From Candidatus Aphodoplasma excrementigallinarum (GTDB lineage: Bacteria > Bacillota > Clostridia > UBA1381 > UMGS1253), in the NCBI GenBank assembly GCA_018713805.1, contig DVOF01000203.1, forward strand, positions 1 to 7,705: a stretch of 7,705 nt of DNA. Direction: 5' to 3'. A program made the position numbers and the translations under genes. Each line of letters starts with the position of its first letter. Position 1 is the stretch's first letter. This document shows positions 7,466 through 7,705 of the stretch, one piece after another. A model generated the notes under the pieces. That model had not been told where the DNA came from and searched no databases. It saw only the letters and a list, made by a program, of their open reading frames with translations.

Positions 7466-7471
7466 CCTCCT
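7466..7471 (-). promoter_or_regulatory. Strong ribosome binding site of hndA
   Basis: The minus strand reads AGGAGG, 7 bases before the hndA ATG. It is a full match to the anti-Shine-Dalgarno core at optimal spacing, and it opens translation of the operon. Confidence 0.85.
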
Positions 7472-7537
7472 AAGTTTTTATATATTGACCAAATCCGCCA
7501 AAGGCTTACGGTCTTATATAACTTTCACAAAACGCGT

Positions 7538-7555
7538 TTGTTACAAGATTAACAA
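7538..7555. promoter_or_regulatory. Rex redox-repressor operator
   Basis: The plus strand reads TTGTTACAAGATTAACAA. Compared with the established Firmicutes Rex consensus TTGTTAA-N4-TTAACAA, 13 of 14 defined bases agree; the only mismatch is C at 7544. Rex binds such palindromes when NADH is scarce and lets go when NADH rises, which suits an NADH-oxidising, H2-evolving hydrogenase. The box lies about 20 to 37 bases downstream of the transcription start expected from the extended -10 at 7582-7590, so repression would act by blocking early elongation or RNA polymerase entry. Binding itself is inferred. Confidence 0.8.
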
Positions 7556-7581
7556 TCAAGGGCGCAAACGCACTATTAAAA

Positions 7582-7610
7582 ATTATAACATTTCTATGAT
7601 TGAAAATCTA
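7582..7610 (-). promoter_or_regulatory. Extended -10 promoter of the hydrogenase operon
   Basis: On the minus strand a perfect TATAAT (7582-7587) is preceded by TGT (7588-7590), forming the extended -10 TGnTATAAT. Seventeen bases further up is a weak -35, TAGATT (7605-7610, 3 of 6). The expected start of transcription is near 7575, leaving a leader of roughly 115 bases before hndA that contains the Rex box. A TATATA at about 7516-7521 was considered as another -10 but lacks a well-spaced -35. Confidence 0.65.
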
Positions 7611-7638
7611 CATTTTTCGAAAAATTTTTCAAAAAATT
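7611..7638 (-). promoter_or_regulatory. A/T-tract region upstream of the promoter (possible UP element)
   Basis: Directly upstream of the -35 lie alternating A and T runs, including a perfect 14-bp palindrome ATTTTTCGAAAAAT at 7612-7625. Such runs can act as an UP element contacting the RNA polymerase alpha subunit, or can bend DNA. The left part also supplies the T run of the hairpin at 7639-7668. The function is inferred from position and composition only. Confidence 0.35.
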
Positions 7639-7668
7639 TATACGGCCCTGTCATATTCATGCCGTATA
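7631..7668 (-). terminator. Possible intrinsic terminator of the preceding minus-strand gene, cut by the contig end
   Basis: Perfect 8-bp inverted arms TATACGGC (7639-7646) and GCCGTATA (7661-7668) enclose a 14-base loop. On the minus strand the stem is followed by AA and six T (7636 down to 7631). This looks like the terminator of a gene beyond the window, leaving the hydrogenase operon as its own unit. The outer arm ends exactly where adapter begins, so the true stem could be longer, or the arm could be a fold-back artefact of the library fragment. Confidence 0.5.
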
Positions 7669-7705
7669 CTGTCTCTTATACACATCTCCGAGCCCACGAG
7701 ACTAG
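7669..7705. other. Illumina Nextera (Tn5) adapter contamination at contig end
   Basis: Bases 7669-7687 are the 19-bp Tn5 mosaic end in read-through orientation, CTGTCTCTTATACACATCT. Bases 7688-7702 continue as CCGAGCCCACGAGAC, which is the Nextera read-2 transposase adapter. The final TAG (7703-7705) would be the first bases of the i7 sample index. This is library sequence left untrimmed in the assembly, so genomic sequence ends at 7668. Confidence 0.98.

Noticed and set aside
7475..7513. Possible leader stem-loop or riboswitch between the Rex box and hndA (GACC...GGTC with an inner GCC TTT GGC)
   Set aside because: The stems are only 3-4 bp with unequal internal loops, there is no T run after them, and no known riboswitch core is recognisable.
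7516..7521. TATATA as the -10 of a second promoter with the Rex box overlapping its -35
   Set aside because: The nearest -35-like hexamer, TTGTAA, is about 20 bases away, which is poor spacing; the extended -10 at 7582-7590 is a much better match.
7669..7687. The 19-bp Tn5 mosaic end as evidence of a natural Tn5-like transposon
   Set aside because: It is followed at once by the Nextera read-2 adapter sequence, which does not occur in natural Tn5, so it is library adapter.

Overview
The window holds six complete protein genes, all on the minus strand, and ends in sequencing adapter. The protein families, the strong AGGAGG-type ribosome binding sites, the Rex-type operator and the Rho-independent terminators point to an anaerobic, fermentative Firmicute of the Clostridia. 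Genus cannot be fixed from this sequence. Coding DNA is of moderate GC and the intergenic DNA is AT-rich.

In the direction of transcription (high to low coordinates) the layout is as follows. (a) 7669-7705 is Illumina Nextera adapter, not genome. (b) 7459-7668 is a non-coding leader with a possible terminator hairpin of a preceding unit, an A-tract region, an extended -10 promoter, a near-perfect Rex box and a strong ribosome binding site. (c) 7458-2426 is a five-gene operon: hndA (NuoE-like [2Fe-2S] subunit), an orphan HATPase-fold protein, hndB (small thioredoxin-like ferredoxin-domain protein), hndC (NuoF-like flavoprotein) and hndD ([FeFe] hydrogenase catalytic subunit). Gaps are 4, 2, 50 and 24 bases. 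(d) 2354-2401 is a strong intrinsic terminator. (e) 2257-2 is an independently promoted pcrA-type DNA helicase gene whose stop codon lies 1 base from the window edge.

The operon encodes a soluble multi-subunit [FeFe] hydrogenase of the HndABCD / HydABC type. This family couples NADH and reduced ferredoxin to H2 (electron bifurcation or its reverse, confurcation). Electrons from NADH would enter at the FMN of HndC, pass through the iron-sulfur clusters of HndA and HndC, and reach the H-cluster in HndD. A Rex operator in the leader fits this role, because Rex represses fermentative genes when NADH/NAD+ is low. The maturation genes hydE, hydF and hydG are not in the window.

This is a recognisable known system rather than a new one. 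The parts most worth a second look are the HATPase protein locked inside the operon, the serine in place of the usual proton-relay cysteine beside the H-cluster, the Rex box downstream of the predicted promoter, and the adapter at the contig end.
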